Below, piece after piece: positions 7,603-15,208 of a stretch of DNA of 32,852 nt. Position 1 is the first letter of the stretch; every line of letters begins with the position of its first letter. Source of the stretch: an uncultured Collinsella sp. Lineage in GTDB: Bacteria > Actinomycetota > Coriobacteriia > Coriobacteriales > Coriobacteriaceae. The stretch is taken from NCBI GenBank assembly GCA_958415665.1, contig CATYZK010000022.1, positions 1 through 32,852 on the forward strand. The letters run 5' to 3'. Position numbers and translations under genes: made by a program. The notes beneath the pieces were generated by a model. It saw nothing but the letters and a program-made list of their open reading frames with translations, had not been told where the DNA came from and ran no database searches.

Positions 7603-8766
7603 ATGCGCAAGATTAAGACCATCGACGACATCACTAAAGACGGCAAAGTCGAATTTGGCGAGGGCTACGAGTTTGTGGGCACCGCCGAGGAGGCCGACGC
7701 TATTCTGATGCGCTCCACCGACCTGCACGGCTACGAGCTGCCCGAGGGCATCCGCGCCATCGCCCGCTGCGGCGCCGGCGTCAACAACATCCCCGTCGAG
7801 GAATACGCCAAGAAGGGCGTCGTCGTCTTTAACTCCCCCGGCGCCAACAGCAACGCCGTCAAGGAGCTCGTCCTGGGCATGCTAGTACTCTCGAGCCGCG
7901 GCGTGGTACAGTCGATGAACTGGGTGCGCGACAACGCCGACGACCCCGAGATCCAGGTCGATGCCGAAAAAGCCAAGAAGGCCTTTGTGGGCCGCGAGCT
8001 CAAGGGCAAGCGCATCGGCGTCATCGGCCTGGGCAACGTAGGCTCCAAGGTCGCCAACGCCTGTGTCGACCTGGGCATGGACGTTTACGGCTACGATCCG
8101 TTCATTTCCGTCGAGCACGCGTGGGTGCTGAGCCGCGAGGTGCAGCGCGTGGGCACGCTCGAGGATCTGTGCCGCGGCTGCGACTACCTCACTGTGCACG
8201 TGCCCAGCAAGGCCGACACCATCGGTATGATCAGCACCGAGCAGATTAACCTGCTGGCGCCCGACGCCGTGCTCATCAACTACGCACGCGAAACCATCAT
8301 TGACGAAGACGCCGTCGACGCTGCCCTGCGCGAGGGCAAGCTGAGCTGGTTTAGCTGCGACTTTGCCACGCCCAAGACCGTCAAGATGCCCAACACGTTT
8401 ATCACCACGCATTCGGGCGCCGGCACCGGCGAGGCCGAGGCCAACTGCGCCGACATGGCCATCAGCGAGCTCAAGGATTACCTGGAGAACGGCAACATCG
8501 CGCACAGCGTCAACTACCCCGCCTGCAGCATGGGCAAGGCGCGCGCCTCGAGCCGCATCGCCTGCCTGCACGCCAACGTGCCCAACATGATCGGCCAGAT
8601 CACAGCAATCCTTGCCAAGGACAACGCCAACGTGCAGCGTATGACCAACGAGTCCGCTGGCGAGAACGCCTACACTATGTTCGACACCGACGAGCACCTG
8701 GACAGCAGCACCCTCGCGGCGCTACAGCAGATTCCGTCGAGGTATCGCGTGCGCGTGATTAACTAG
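7603..8766 (+). CDS. serA: D-3-phosphoglycerate dehydrogenase, short ACT type
   Basis: The 387-residue product has the D-2-hydroxyacid dehydrogenase layout: N-terminal catalytic half (RCGAGVNNI, 56-63), NAD-binding Rossmann motif GLGNVG (142-147) with GYDP, the arginine in INYARE (R229), the histidine in TTHSGAG (H270), then a C-terminal ACT domain (from about 317, NVPNMIGQITAIL), which in the family mediates serine feedback or oligomerisation. It oxidises 3-phosphoglycerate to 3-phosphohydroxypyruvate. The classical glutamate of long SerA enzymes (in a DVF..EP motif) is not visible; here the stretch reads CDFATPKTV. The ribosome site is AAGGAG, with ATG at 7603. It is the last gene of the serC-serA operon and is followed by a strong terminator. 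Confidence 0.95.
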   Translation: MRKIKTIDDITKDGKVEFGEGYEFVGTAEEADAILMRSTDLHGYELPEGIRAIARCGAGVNNIPVEEYAKKGVVVFNSPGANSNAVKELVLGMLVLSSRGVVQSMNWVRDNADDPEIQVDAEKAKKAFVGRELKGKRIGVIGLGNVGSKVANACVDLGMDVYGYDPFISVEHAWVLSREVQRVGTLEDLCRGCDYLTVHVPSKADTIGMISTEQINLLAPDAVLINYARETIIDEDAVDAALREGKLSWFSCDFATPKTVKMPNTFITTHSGAGTGEAEANCADMAISELKDYLENGNIAHSVNYPACSMGKARASSRIACLHANVPNMIGQITAILAKDNANVQRMTNESAGENAYTMFDTDEHLDSSTLAALQQIPSRYRVRVIN

Positions 8767-8805
8767 CGCCGGTGCCAAGCCTGCCTGGCAGGCCATGAAG
8801 CCCAT

Positions 8806-8840
8806 TCGGCCCCCGTTTTCACGAAACGGGGGCCGATTTT
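8806..8840 (+). terminator. Rho-independent terminator of serC-serA
   Basis: A perfect 13-bp GC-rich stem (8806-8818 with 8824-8836, core CGGCCCCCG/CGGGGGCCG) with a 5-nt loop is followed by TTTT and GTTG. It lies 40 bases after the serA stop. Confidence 0.92.
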
Positions 8841-9114
8841 GTTGCTCCGGACGACTTTAAAATGATACCCAGAACAAGTTTTTTCAGATAATCGATAGTG
8901 AGGCTCAAGTCGCTAAGCACACCCGCTTTGATAAACAGCTTTATCAGGGACTTTAATAGGTAAAAATCGATCTCTATGTGCCGAATGTAAGTTGACTGTC
9001 CATTTTCCGAAACAACTTATTCTAGATAGCATTTTTAAGGCCCCTCCAAGGCAAAATCGAAGCCTTTTTTGCGACCAAAACTCTAGTCCGCGCGACCGTT
9101 TTCCACCCGCGCGG
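8841..9114. other. AT-richer gene-free stretch
   Basis: No convincing gene lies here. The composition is clearly more AT-rich than the serine genes. I see a small inverted repeat TGATAAA/TTTATCA (8929-8946) and, on the plus strand, AAGGC/GCCTT followed by a T run (9048-9070), a weak terminator-like hairpin between the serA unit and the oppositely oriented gene ending at 9115. Confidence 0.5.
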
Positions 9115-10164
9115 CTACATTCCTGCCCAATCGATAAAAATCTCCTCACGAAGCCGCCGTTCGAGCTCCTGCTGTCGCGGCGTCTTGTCTTTCAGCGGCA
9201 CATCGAGATAGGACATGATGAGCTCCATCACCACGCGGAAGGCATCGGAGTCGGCCAGCTGACCATGGGTCATCAGAACGACGGGATATCCCATCGCTTG
9301 CAGCGCCGTCGTTCGATCGGAGTCCGAGATCTTGGATTCAATGGATCCGTGAATGGCTTTACCTTGGCATTCAACCAGGCACTCTCGGCTGCCGTCCTTA
9401 TTTGCCAGCAGGATATCGGCATAGCGCCTATCAAGCCCCGAAATCAGGCGGGCGCTGCGCGTCATACGAATCTCAACGTTATTGGTAAGGCGCAGCCCTT
9501 CGCCGCCGCGCAACCTCGTAAGGCCAAACAGCATCGAAGCCTGGACCTCGAGCGGCGATGCTGCCACCCCCGTAATGCATTTCGCGGCTCGTATGAACGA
9601 TTTAGCGCCGCGGAGCCCCCGGATCTTATCGACGTACTCTGCAAGCTCAGAGAACTCGATCAAGGGCGGTCGTTTCCACAAGTCCGTTGGACTCCCCGAG
9701 ACATCCTTTACGTTTTCCCAGCCCAACCGTGCGTCACCCCACTGGCCCCCATATGCCTGCACAAGTGCCGACTTTACCTGAGGCGCAATCTTGCACACGG
9801 CAAAGGTGCCGCACATCTCATACATGCACATGATCAGACGCTCGTTTGAGACCGAGGAAGCCAGGGACAGCAGGGTAAAGAGTGGGGACGCGACATCGAG
9901 GCCAAACTCTGTCTGCCGCACGGAATCAAACGGCCTCTCCCCGTTCCAAACATGCCTGACAATGCGATCGCCCTTACGCCCGCAGCCGCCCTGCGCCAAA
10001 ACGTGTAACGGGGTGCCCAGGAAATGCGCGACGAGCGGATGCTCGCAAAGGCGCTCCCTGCGCGGATCGTCCGCAGAATCGGGCAGGTCCGGCATTATCG
10101 CCAAAACCTGTGGAGGTATCCGGTGATACCTAAAGGCTGATATGTTGCACAGCATGTCGTCCAT
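9115..10164 (-). CDS. Uncharacterised protein with a DUF559/Vsr-like nuclease-fold region
   Basis: This 349-residue protein shows weak but ordered similarity along its length to the product of 18414-19604. Shared landmarks are ASPLFTLLSLA..YEMCG (93-119), SPLE (E206), a short block GGEGL (220-224), RYADILL (D250), LVECQG (E265) and DSDRTTALQAMGYPVVLMT (281-299). The last part resembles the core of DUF559/Vsr-like PD-(D/E)XK proteins, where D..ExD/N is followed by an (R)xxAL..xGY.V strand-helix-strand. If active it would be a nuclease; the catalytic lysine is not clear. Start: ATG at 10162-10164 follows GGTGGG only loosely. A 12-bp palindrome lies just upstream. A role in defence is possible but not shown. 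Confidence 0.6.
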   Translation of the reverse strand: MDDMLCNISAFRYHRIPPQVLAIMPDLPDSADDPRRERLCEHPLVAHFLGTPLHVLAQGGCGRKGDRIVRHVWNGERPFDSVRQTEFGLDVASPLFTLLSLASSVSNERLIMCMYEMCGTFAVCKIAPQVKSALVQAYGGQWGDARLGWENVKDVSGSPTDLWKRPPLIEFSELAEYVDKIRGLRGAKSFIRAAKCITGVAASPLEVQASMLFGLTRLRGGEGLRLTNNVEIRMTRSARLISGLDRRYADILLANKDGSRECLVECQGKAIHGSIESKISDSDRTTALQAMGYPVVLMTHGQLADSDAFRVVMELIMSYLDVPLKDKTPRQQELERRLREEIFIDWAGM

Positions 10165-10167
10165 GAA

Positions 10168-10179
10168 GGGTACGTACCC
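10168..10179. promoter_or_regulatory. Perfect 12-bp palindrome upstream of the DUF559-like gene
   Basis: GGGTACGTACCC is a perfect palindrome whose nearest base is 4 nt upstream of the start codon at 10164. It could be an operator, since a dimeric repressor would cover the ribosome site, or simply chance. Confidence 0.3.
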
Positions 10180-10318
10180 ACCGCGCCGTTTGTAAACCCG
10201 CTCGGACGGTAAACGCGCTGGCTCGGCCTGCGAACGGTAAATGCTGCTGCGCGCGCATCGCGAATCTCTCAGGAGGCTTACAATCGGTTTGGAAAGCAGA
10301 CTGATTGTGAGGTTGCAT

Positions 10319-11539
10319 ATGGTTGATGAGGACTTTGCCTGGCGGCTTGCTCAGGAGCTTGTGCGGATCGACAGCTCAGACCCGGGCGCGTATGAGGATG
10401 AAATTGAGCGGTATATCAAAGCGCTGGTTGAGGCTCAGCTGGAGCGGTTGAGTCATCCGGTGCTCCATGCCGTGCAGGTTGAGGAACTCGAGGTGCTGCC
10501 CGGGCGCCGCAACCTTAAAGTCACCGTGCCGGGCCAAAGCGACGAGCCGCGGCTGGTCTATATCTGCCACATGGATACCGTCACCTTGGGCGATGGCTGG
10601 GACGCAGACATCGCACCGCTTGGGGCGGTTGTGCGCAACGATAAACTCTATGGCCGCGGTGCCTGCGATATGAAGGGTGGCCTGGCCTGCGCCATTGCCG
10701 CACTGGTCCATACGCTCGAGCGCGTGGCGGCGAATGGCGCGCTGCCACGCCGCGGCTTTTCGCTCATCTGCTCGGTCGACGAGGAAGACTTCATGCGCGG
10801 CTCAGAGGCCGCGATCGATGCTGGCTGGGTCGGCTCGCGCGAATGGGTGCTGGACACCGAACCCACCGACGGACAGATCCAGGTGGCGCACAAGGGGCGT
10901 ACGTGGTTCGAGATCGAGATGGCCGGCGTCACGGCTCATGCAAGCCAGCCTTGGAAGGGCGCCGACGCCGTCGCCGCCATGGCCGAGGTCGTGTGCTCGC
11001 TTCGTCGCACGTTTGCGACGCTGCCCGTGCATGATGAGCTGGGTCCTTCGACCATCACGTTTGGACAGATAGAGGGCGGCTATCGCCCCTATGTCGTGCC
11101 CGACCACGCCAAGGTCTGGGTCGACATGCGCCTGACGCCGCCGACCGACACGACCGCCGCGATCAACATGGTCGAGCAGGCCATTGCCGCCGCCGAGGCC
11201 GCGGTTCCCGGTTGCCATGGCAGCTACGCCGTGACGGGCGACCGCCCCGCCATCGAGCGCGACCCGAACTCTCCCCTTCTAGCCGCGCTCAAGCGTGCCG
11301 CCGATGACGCGACGGACGCGGACACGACCGTCGGCTTCTTTACCGGCTACACCGATACCGCCGTCATTGCCGGCAAGACAGGCAACCGCAACTGCATGAG
11401 CTACGGTCCCGGCTCGTTGGCGCTCGCGCACAAGCCCAACGAATATGTGCCCCATACCGATATCGTTCGCTGCCAAAACGTGCTCATCGCGCTTGCAGAC
11501 AACGCGCTCTGGGACGCGAGCGGCCAAGTTGGGGCATAA
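10319..11539 (+). CDS. M20 family metallopeptidase (ArgE/DapE/ACY1/CPG2 group)
   Basis: I start the gene at the ATG at 10319 (MVDEDFAWRL), preceded by GTGAGG; an in-frame start exists upstream at 10241 but the residues there do not look like the family. The 406-residue product has the dinuclear zinc signatures: CHMDT (H84, D86), GRGACDMKGG (D117), VDEED (E155, E156), DTEPTDG (E181) and a late AHKPNEY (H371). The inserted dimerisation domain begins near MAGVTAHASQPWKG, with its conserved H207. Members hydrolyse an amide bond of an acylated amino acid or dipeptide; the substrate is unknown. A DUF1015-like gene follows 39 bases downstream in the same unit. Confidence 0.9.
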   Translation: MVDEDFAWRLAQELVRIDSSDPGAYEDEIERYIKALVEAQLERLSHPVLHAVQVEELEVLPGRRNLKVTVPGQSDEPRLVYICHMDTVTLGDGWDADIAPLGAVVRNDKLYGRGACDMKGGLACAIAALVHTLERVAANGALPRRGFSLICSVDEEDFMRGSEAAIDAGWVGSREWVLDTEPTDGQIQVAHKGRTWFEIEMAGVTAHASQPWKGADAVAAMAEVVCSLRRTFATLPVHDELGPSTITFGQIEGGYRPYVVPDHAKVWVDMRLTPPTDTTAAINMVEQAIAAAEAAVPGCHGSYAVTGDRPAIERDPNSPLLAALKRAADDATDADTTVGFFTGYTDTAVIAGKTGNRNCMSYGPGSLALAHKPNEYVPHTDIVRCQNVLIALADNALWDASGQVGA

Positions 11540-11578
11540 TAAGCCGCGAACAAACCGACCCGCGCGTTAGGACCGCCC

Positions 11579-12259
11579 ATGAAAGCACTCCCGTTTCCCT
11601 GCATCCGCCCAGCTCAGGACCGCGTGCTCGAAGCACTGCCGCAGATGGGCGGCATCCTGAGCAACAACGACGCCCTGCGCGGCGCCATTGCCGACGGGCT
11701 CATGCTCAAAGATCCAGGAGCCGCGTATTACGTGTACGAATGCTCCGGAGAGCCGGGGCGCGTGACGGGCGTTGTGGCGATTTGCCCGATCGGCGTGCTG
11801 GGGGACGACGACGCGGCCTCCGCAGGTGCCGCCACAACCGCCCGTGCAATCGCCGACCTTAAGGTGCAGCCCCGCCCCGTAACGCTCGCCTACGAAGCCT
11901 CGCCCGTCATGGACATCATCCTCGGTGCCGCCAAAGAGGGCGCGTCGCTCTATGCCGTCACCGACCCCGCCGGCATTACGCATCGCGTGTGGGAGGTCAA
12001 ACGCGAGGACGCTGTTGCCGCCATCCGCGCCATGCTCGATCAGGCGCCGGAGCCGACGCCGGCAGACGCTGCCTACGCCGCCGCGCTGGCAGGGGCGGCA
12101 CAGCTCCTGACAGATGAGGCCCTCGCAGCCGGCACCTATACGGGCAAAGAGCCCTTCAACTTTGCCATTGCCGCGTTGTTCCCCGCCGTGCAGGTGAGCG
12201 GCGACGCACCGCAGGTTCCAACGGGTCTGCTCACCCACCAGATCGCACGGTGGTTCTAG
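11579..12259 (+). CDS. DUF1015-like protein
   Basis: The 226-residue product resembles DUF1015 proteins in a shortened form: an N-terminal FPCIRP, then AYYVYECSGEPGRVTGVVAICPI, PVTLAYEASP, and a DPAGITHRVWEV segment where DUF1015 proteins typically have a (D)GxxHxLW(V) strand. The usual family members are longer (around 400 residues), so this version appears to lack the C-terminal half. No biochemical function is established to my knowledge; in many Firmicutes DUF1015 genes neighbour serA and serC, and serC-serA lie about 2.8 kb upstream here. Ribosome site TTAGGA precedes the ATG. It ends before a strong bidirectional hairpin. Confidence 0.6.
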   Translation: MKALPFPCIRPAQDRVLEALPQMGGILSNNDALRGAIADGLMLKDPGAAYYVYECSGEPGRVTGVVAICPIGVLGDDDAASAGAATTARAIADLKVQPRPVTLAYEASPVMDIILGAAKEGASLYAVTDPAGITHRVWEVKREDAVAAIRAMLDQAPEPTPADAAYAAALAGAAQLLTDEALAAGTYTGKEPFNFAIAALFPAVQVSGDAPQVPTGLLTHQIARWF

Positions 12260-12303
12260 CCGGGCGTAAACGCTTAGCACAAAGACTCGGCAGCTCAACA
12301 AAC

Positions 12304-12346
12304 AAGGGGCGGAGATGCAATACATGTGCATGCATCTCCGCCCCTT
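12304..12346. terminator. Bidirectional terminator between convergent genes
   Basis: A perfect 16-bp stem pairs 12304-12319 with 12331-12346 (core GGGGCGGAGATGCA and its complement) around an 11-nt loop. Both ends are AAGG/CCTT flanked by short A or T stretches. It sits between the DUF1015-like gene (plus) and the phosphatase ending at 12392 (minus), so it can serve both. Confidence 0.85.
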
Positions 12347-12391
12347 TCGCATCGAGCGATTATGTCGGCAACCCGTATCGCCGCGCCCGCA

Positions 12392-13027
12392 CTAGCCACG
12401 TTGCGGACCCGCTGCCGCCACCAGCGGCTCAAGGCCCAGCTCGCGCGCATAATCTTCCTGCGTAAAGACTTCGACCAGGTCAAACGTATCGGTCGCATCG
12501 TCAAACACGAAATGCAGCACCGAGCAGTTGCCCGGCACGCGCTCGCGCTCGTCGGCCGCCGCACCCTTCACGTGGTCCATGAACTCCTTAATGGCCGATC
12601 CATGGCTCACCGCAAGCACGCAGGTGTGATCAGGCTTCTGCATAAGCTCGGTCAGCGTCGCCACCATGCGCTTACGCACCTGCATCTGGCCCTCGCCGCC
12701 AAACTGGCGATAGAAATCGCGCCACGGGCGCTCGGGCATCAACATCACGCGCTCGGCTTCAAAATCGCCAAAGAACCACTCGCGCAGGCCGTCAAGGCGC
12801 TCGTAGGCAAGGCCCGGCCACAGGTTGGCGATAGTCTGCTCGGTGCGATGCAGCGTCGAGGTGTAGGCGTGGTCGGGCTCAATGCCGCGCGCACGCAAAA
12901 ACATGCCGGCGCGCGCCGCCTGGTCGCAACCCAGCTGCGTGAGCGGCGAGTCGCTCCAGCCCTGAATAATGCGCTTGAGGTTAAATATCGTCTGCCCATG
13001 ACGGACCAGATACAGGTCTTTATTCAT
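12392..13027 (-). CDS. Histidine phosphatase (phosphoglycerate mutase-like), paralogue A
   Basis: Starting at the ATG at 13025-13027 (ribosome site AAAGGACC), the product has 211 residues. It opens with LYLVRHGQTIFNLKRIIQGW, the RHG phosphohistidine motif of the histidine phosphatase (PGM/CobC/SixA) superfamily, followed by SPLTQLGCDQA, the TSTLHRTEQT segment, LREWFFGDFE and LAVSHGSAI with the second histidine. The substrate cannot be told; such enzymes dephosphorylate sugars, cobalamin intermediates or nucleotides. It is the downstream partner of a closely similar gene at 13045-13587, 17 bases away, indicating tandem duplication. Confidence 0.88.
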   Translation of the reverse strand: MNKDLYLVRHGQTIFNLKRIIQGWSDSPLTQLGCDQAARAGMFLRARGIEPDHAYTSTLHRTEQTIANLWPGLAYERLDGLREWFFGDFEAERVMLMPERPWRDFYRQFGGEGQMQVRKRMVATLTELMQKPDHTCVLAVSHGSAIKEFMDHVKGAAADERERVPGNCSVLHFVFDDATDTFDLVEVFTQEDYARELGLEPLVAAAGPQRG

Positions 13028-13044
13028 AGGGGTCCTTTCGTTCG

Positions 13045-13587
13045 TTACCAATCAAGGAGCGAAAACGCCCCGTCGCAATAGCCAAAATGAAGCACGGCAC
13101 CGTTGTCGGGTTGTTCTCCCACGCCGGCCACATACTCAAGAAACTCCTGGCAGGCGGAACCGTGGGAGACGGCCAGCACGCAGTCGTGCCGGGACCGGGC
13201 CATGATGCGGGACAGCGCCGCGACCATACGCGACTGAAGCTCACTTTCCGACTCGCCGCCAAAGGCCACCGGATAATCGCTCCAGGGCTGCGGCGGCATC
13301 TCGCGATTTGATGTACCCTCCAGCGAGCCCAAATGCCACTCGCGCAGGTCATCGACCAGCTCTATCGAGCGGCCCTCACCAGCAATTAGCTCAGCCGTAG
13401 ACCGCGCCCGGCCCAACGGGGAGGAATACACATGGTCAAAGGCCACGCCACGCGCCTCAAACGCCGCGCGCGTCGCCAGCGCCTGCTCGCGCCCGCGCGC
13501 CGTAAGCGGCGAATCGTGCCAGCCCTGCAAAATGTTCTGCACATTGAGTTCAGTCTGCCCATGCCGCACCAAATACAGATCGGCCAC
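13045..13587 (-). CDS. Histidine phosphatase (phosphoglycerate mutase-like), paralogue B
   Basis: This 180-residue protein is clearly paralogous to the one ending at 12392: LYLVRHGQTELNVQNILQGW, SPLTARGREQA, SSPLGRARSTAELI, LREWHLGSLEG, FGGESESELQSRM and VLAVSHGSA align in the same order. It lacks the C-terminal extension of its partner and so is a minimal version of the domain. The start is a GTG (13585-13587) preceded by GAGGGGAGGG, an unusually close but strong ribosome site. The catalytic RHG and SHG histidines are intact, so both copies are probably active; the substrate is unknown. Confidence 0.85.
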   Translation of the reverse strand: MADLYLVRHGQTELNVQNILQGWHDSPLTARGREQALATRAAFEARGVAFDHVYSSPLGRARSTAELIAGEGRSIELVDDLREWHLGSLEGTSNREMPPQPWSDYPVAFGGESESELQSRMVAALSRIMARSRHDCVLAVSHGSACQEFLEYVAGVGEQPDNGAVLHFGYCDGAFSLLDW

Positions 13588-13603
13588 ACGCCCTCCCCTC
13601 GTA

Positions 13604-13636
13604 CCACCACAAAGGGGACAGGCACCTTTTTGGTGG
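13604..13636. repeat. Palindromic element with GGGGACAGGCACC core
   Basis: CCACCACAAAGG (13604-13615) and CCTTTTTGGTGG (13625-13636) form a 12-bp stem with one mismatch around a short loop; the core reads GGGGACAGGCACC. It lies between the nitroreductase and the phosphatase pair and resembles a dispersed intergenic repeat more than a terminator, because on the minus strand no T run follows. Confidence 0.55.
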
Positions 13637-13670
13637 TTTTGCCGCCAGATCGCGCCGCGGCGACGCTCAG

Positions 13671-14342
13671 CTACATCAGTACGTCGGCGAGCGGGCGCTT
13701 GGGTACGTGGTGCACCTGCGCATCGTCACGCCAGTAATTAATTGAGCCGTCGGGGTTGGAATCGATCGCATCGATCATCTGCGTCTCGGCCGGCACGCCA
13801 AAAGCCATGATCAGCTTGAGCTCATACTTGTCGTTATCGAGCCTCATGGCATCGATCGCGTGGGGCGTAAAGGCCTTGAACATGCAGGCTGCCACCTCGG
13901 GCGTGGCGCTGCGGGCGGCGAGCATCATCGTCTGCGCGGCAATGCCGGTGTCGACCTCGGTGATGGGCGCGGCGGGCTTACCCGGAACAGCGCGCTCGGC
14001 CAGAATCGCGATGTAGCCGGTCGGACGCTCGCCCTCGGCAGGACCCGGCCAATCCTTAAGCGCGCCGGCCCATGCAAGCTCATCGAACACGCGAGCGCAA
14101 TCCTCGGCACCGCTCACCACATGAAAGCGCAGACGCTGAGCATTGGCGCCGCAGGGAGCCAGGTGCGCCAGTTCCGCCAGCTCGAGCAAAAACTCGCGCG
14201 GCACGCGCATGGACTCGTCAAAGCGGCGGCATGTACGAGCACGACGGATCAGCGCGTCAAACGCTTCCAGACCGAGCTTTTCGCAGCCCTGCTTTGCCAT
14301 CGATTCTGCGCTTACCGGCGCTGCGGGAACTGTTTCGTTCAT
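13671..14342 (-). CDS. Nitroreductase-family flavoprotein
   Basis: The 223-residue product has the nitroreductase fold landmarks: RRARTCRRFDES (flavin-binding arginines), FLLELAELAHLAPCGANAQRLRFHVV in the position of the NxQPWxF region, and an acidic linker ending in EVDTGIAAQTMMLAA, where family members have a conserved xD.G.A.QN helix. These FMN enzymes reduce nitro compounds, quinones or related substrates with NAD(P)H, usually as dimers in the cytoplasm. The ATG at 14340-14342 has only a weak GGGG upstream. A DtxR-type box lies 28 bases before the start, suggesting iron or manganese control. Confidence 0.82.
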   Translation of the reverse strand: MNETVPAAPVSAESMAKQGCEKLGLEAFDALIRRARTCRRFDESMRVPREFLLELAELAHLAPCGANAQRLRFHVVSGAEDCARVFDELAWAGALKDWPGPAEGERPTGYIAILAERAVPGKPAAPITEVDTGIAAQTMMLAARSATPEVAACMFKAFTPHAIDAMRLDNDKYELKLIMAFGVPAETQMIDAIDSNPDGSINYWRDDAQVHHVPKRPLADVLM

Positions 14343-14369
14343 GGGGACCCCAATTCAAGCAAATTGTCT

Positions 14370-14388
14370 TTAGGAAAATCTAACCTAA
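14370..14388. promoter_or_regulatory. DtxR/IdeR-type operator (iron box)
   Basis: The 19-mer TTAGGAAAATCTAACCTAA matches 15 of 19 positions of the classical DtxR consensus TTAGGTTAGCCTAACCTAA, with both outer TTAGG/CCTAA half-sites perfect and at the right spacing. It is 28 bases upstream of the nitroreductase start and would overlap its promoter. A DtxR/MntR-family protein is encoded at 23004-23393. Confidence 0.6.
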
Positions 14389-14478
14389 AACGTAGGCAAT
14401 AACATACAGCGACGTAATGTTCTACAGCTGTTGATTAATCCTCACTGAAGCGGGAACAAAAGTAACAATTCGGGAATG

Positions 14479-14527
14479 TGGGGCGGCAATTCGTCCTTCC
14501 CGCCCCATGCATCGGCGCCCTTGGGCG
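14479..14527 (+). other. Structured leader upstream of the HdeD-like gene
   Basis: Two hairpins lie in tandem: TGGGGCGG (14479-14486) pairs with CCGCCCCA (14500-14507), and CGCCC (14516-14520) with GGGCG (14523-14527). They end about 78 bases before the gene start. A leader with a role in expression or a terminator-like block are both possible. Confidence 0.35.
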
Positions 14528-14605
14528 ATACTTGTTGCAGCACTTTTGGCGTACGCCGCACGGAGAGCAATGAACGCGACGTGCACCACACGGAAAGGAG
14601 ACGTT

Positions 14606-15208
14606 ATGGGTATCTTTAAGAACGATGACCAAAAATCAAGCCAGTTTGGATTTGACGAGAAAAGCATGGCAGGCAAAGCCGTCAAGGCCGTGCGCTGGAT
14701 CTACGCCATCACGGGCGTCGTGGCGCTCATTGCTGGTATCGCGCTGCTTTTTGCACCCGCCAAGTCCCTCGTCTTTTTGACGACCGTCCTGGGTTTTTAC
14801 TTTGTAATCACCGCTGCCATCAGGCTGTTCGCTGCCATTTTTGAGCCGCTGCTGCCCACCGGCTGGCGCGTCACGAGCATCATCTCCAACCTGCTCATTA
14901 TCCTGGGCGGCGTCATAATCCTGCGCAACCAGGCGTTCTCGACCGCGACCCTCACCACGCTCGTGGTGGTCGTTGCCGGCTTTGGCTGGATCGTCGAGGG
15001 TGTCATGTCGATTCTGGAGTCCGAGCTTTCGTCTAACCGCGCCCTCGCCATCCTGAGCGGCGCGCTCTCCATCATCGCCGGCATGTTCGTGTTTATCTAT
15101 CCGCTGTGGTCGGCCAAGATGCTCGTCATCTTTAGCGGCGCCGCGCTGCTGGTGTTTGGCGTAACGCTGATTGTTCGCGCTATTCAATTTGGCAAACTGG
15201 TGCACTAG
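14606..15208 (+). CDS. HdeD-like membrane protein (DUF308)
   Basis: I use the ATG at 14606, preceded by an excellent AAGGAG; the 33 residues encoded in frame upstream have no ribosome site. The 200-residue product has a short soluble N-terminus, then six hydrophobic helices in three repeated pairs (roughly 29-47, 52-75, 87-103, 108-130, 139-158, 161-185), the layout of HdeD/DUF308 proteins. Helix-turn motifs such as GFYFVITAAIRLF, GFGWIVEGVMSIL and GAALLVFGVTLIVRAI repeat the same design. HdeD is linked to acid resistance in Escherichia coli, but the molecular action is unknown. The next gene begins directly after its stop codon. Confidence 0.82.
   Translation: MGIFKNDDQKSSQFGFDEKSMAGKAVKAVRWIYAITGVVALIAGIALLFAPAKSLVFLTTVLGFYFVITAAIRLFAAIFEPLLPTGWRVTSIISNLLIILGGVIILRNQAFSTATLTTLVVVVAGFGWIVEGVMSILESELSSNRALAILSGALSIIAGMFVFIYPLWSAKMLVIFSGAALLVFGVTLIVRAIQFGKLVH

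Noticed and set aside
8992..9849. Long plus-strand open frame (285 codons)
   Set aside because: It mostly overlaps the opposite-strand gene at 9115-10164, whose product has a recognisable relative in this window; the plus-strand product is basic, rich in His and Arg, and has no family features.
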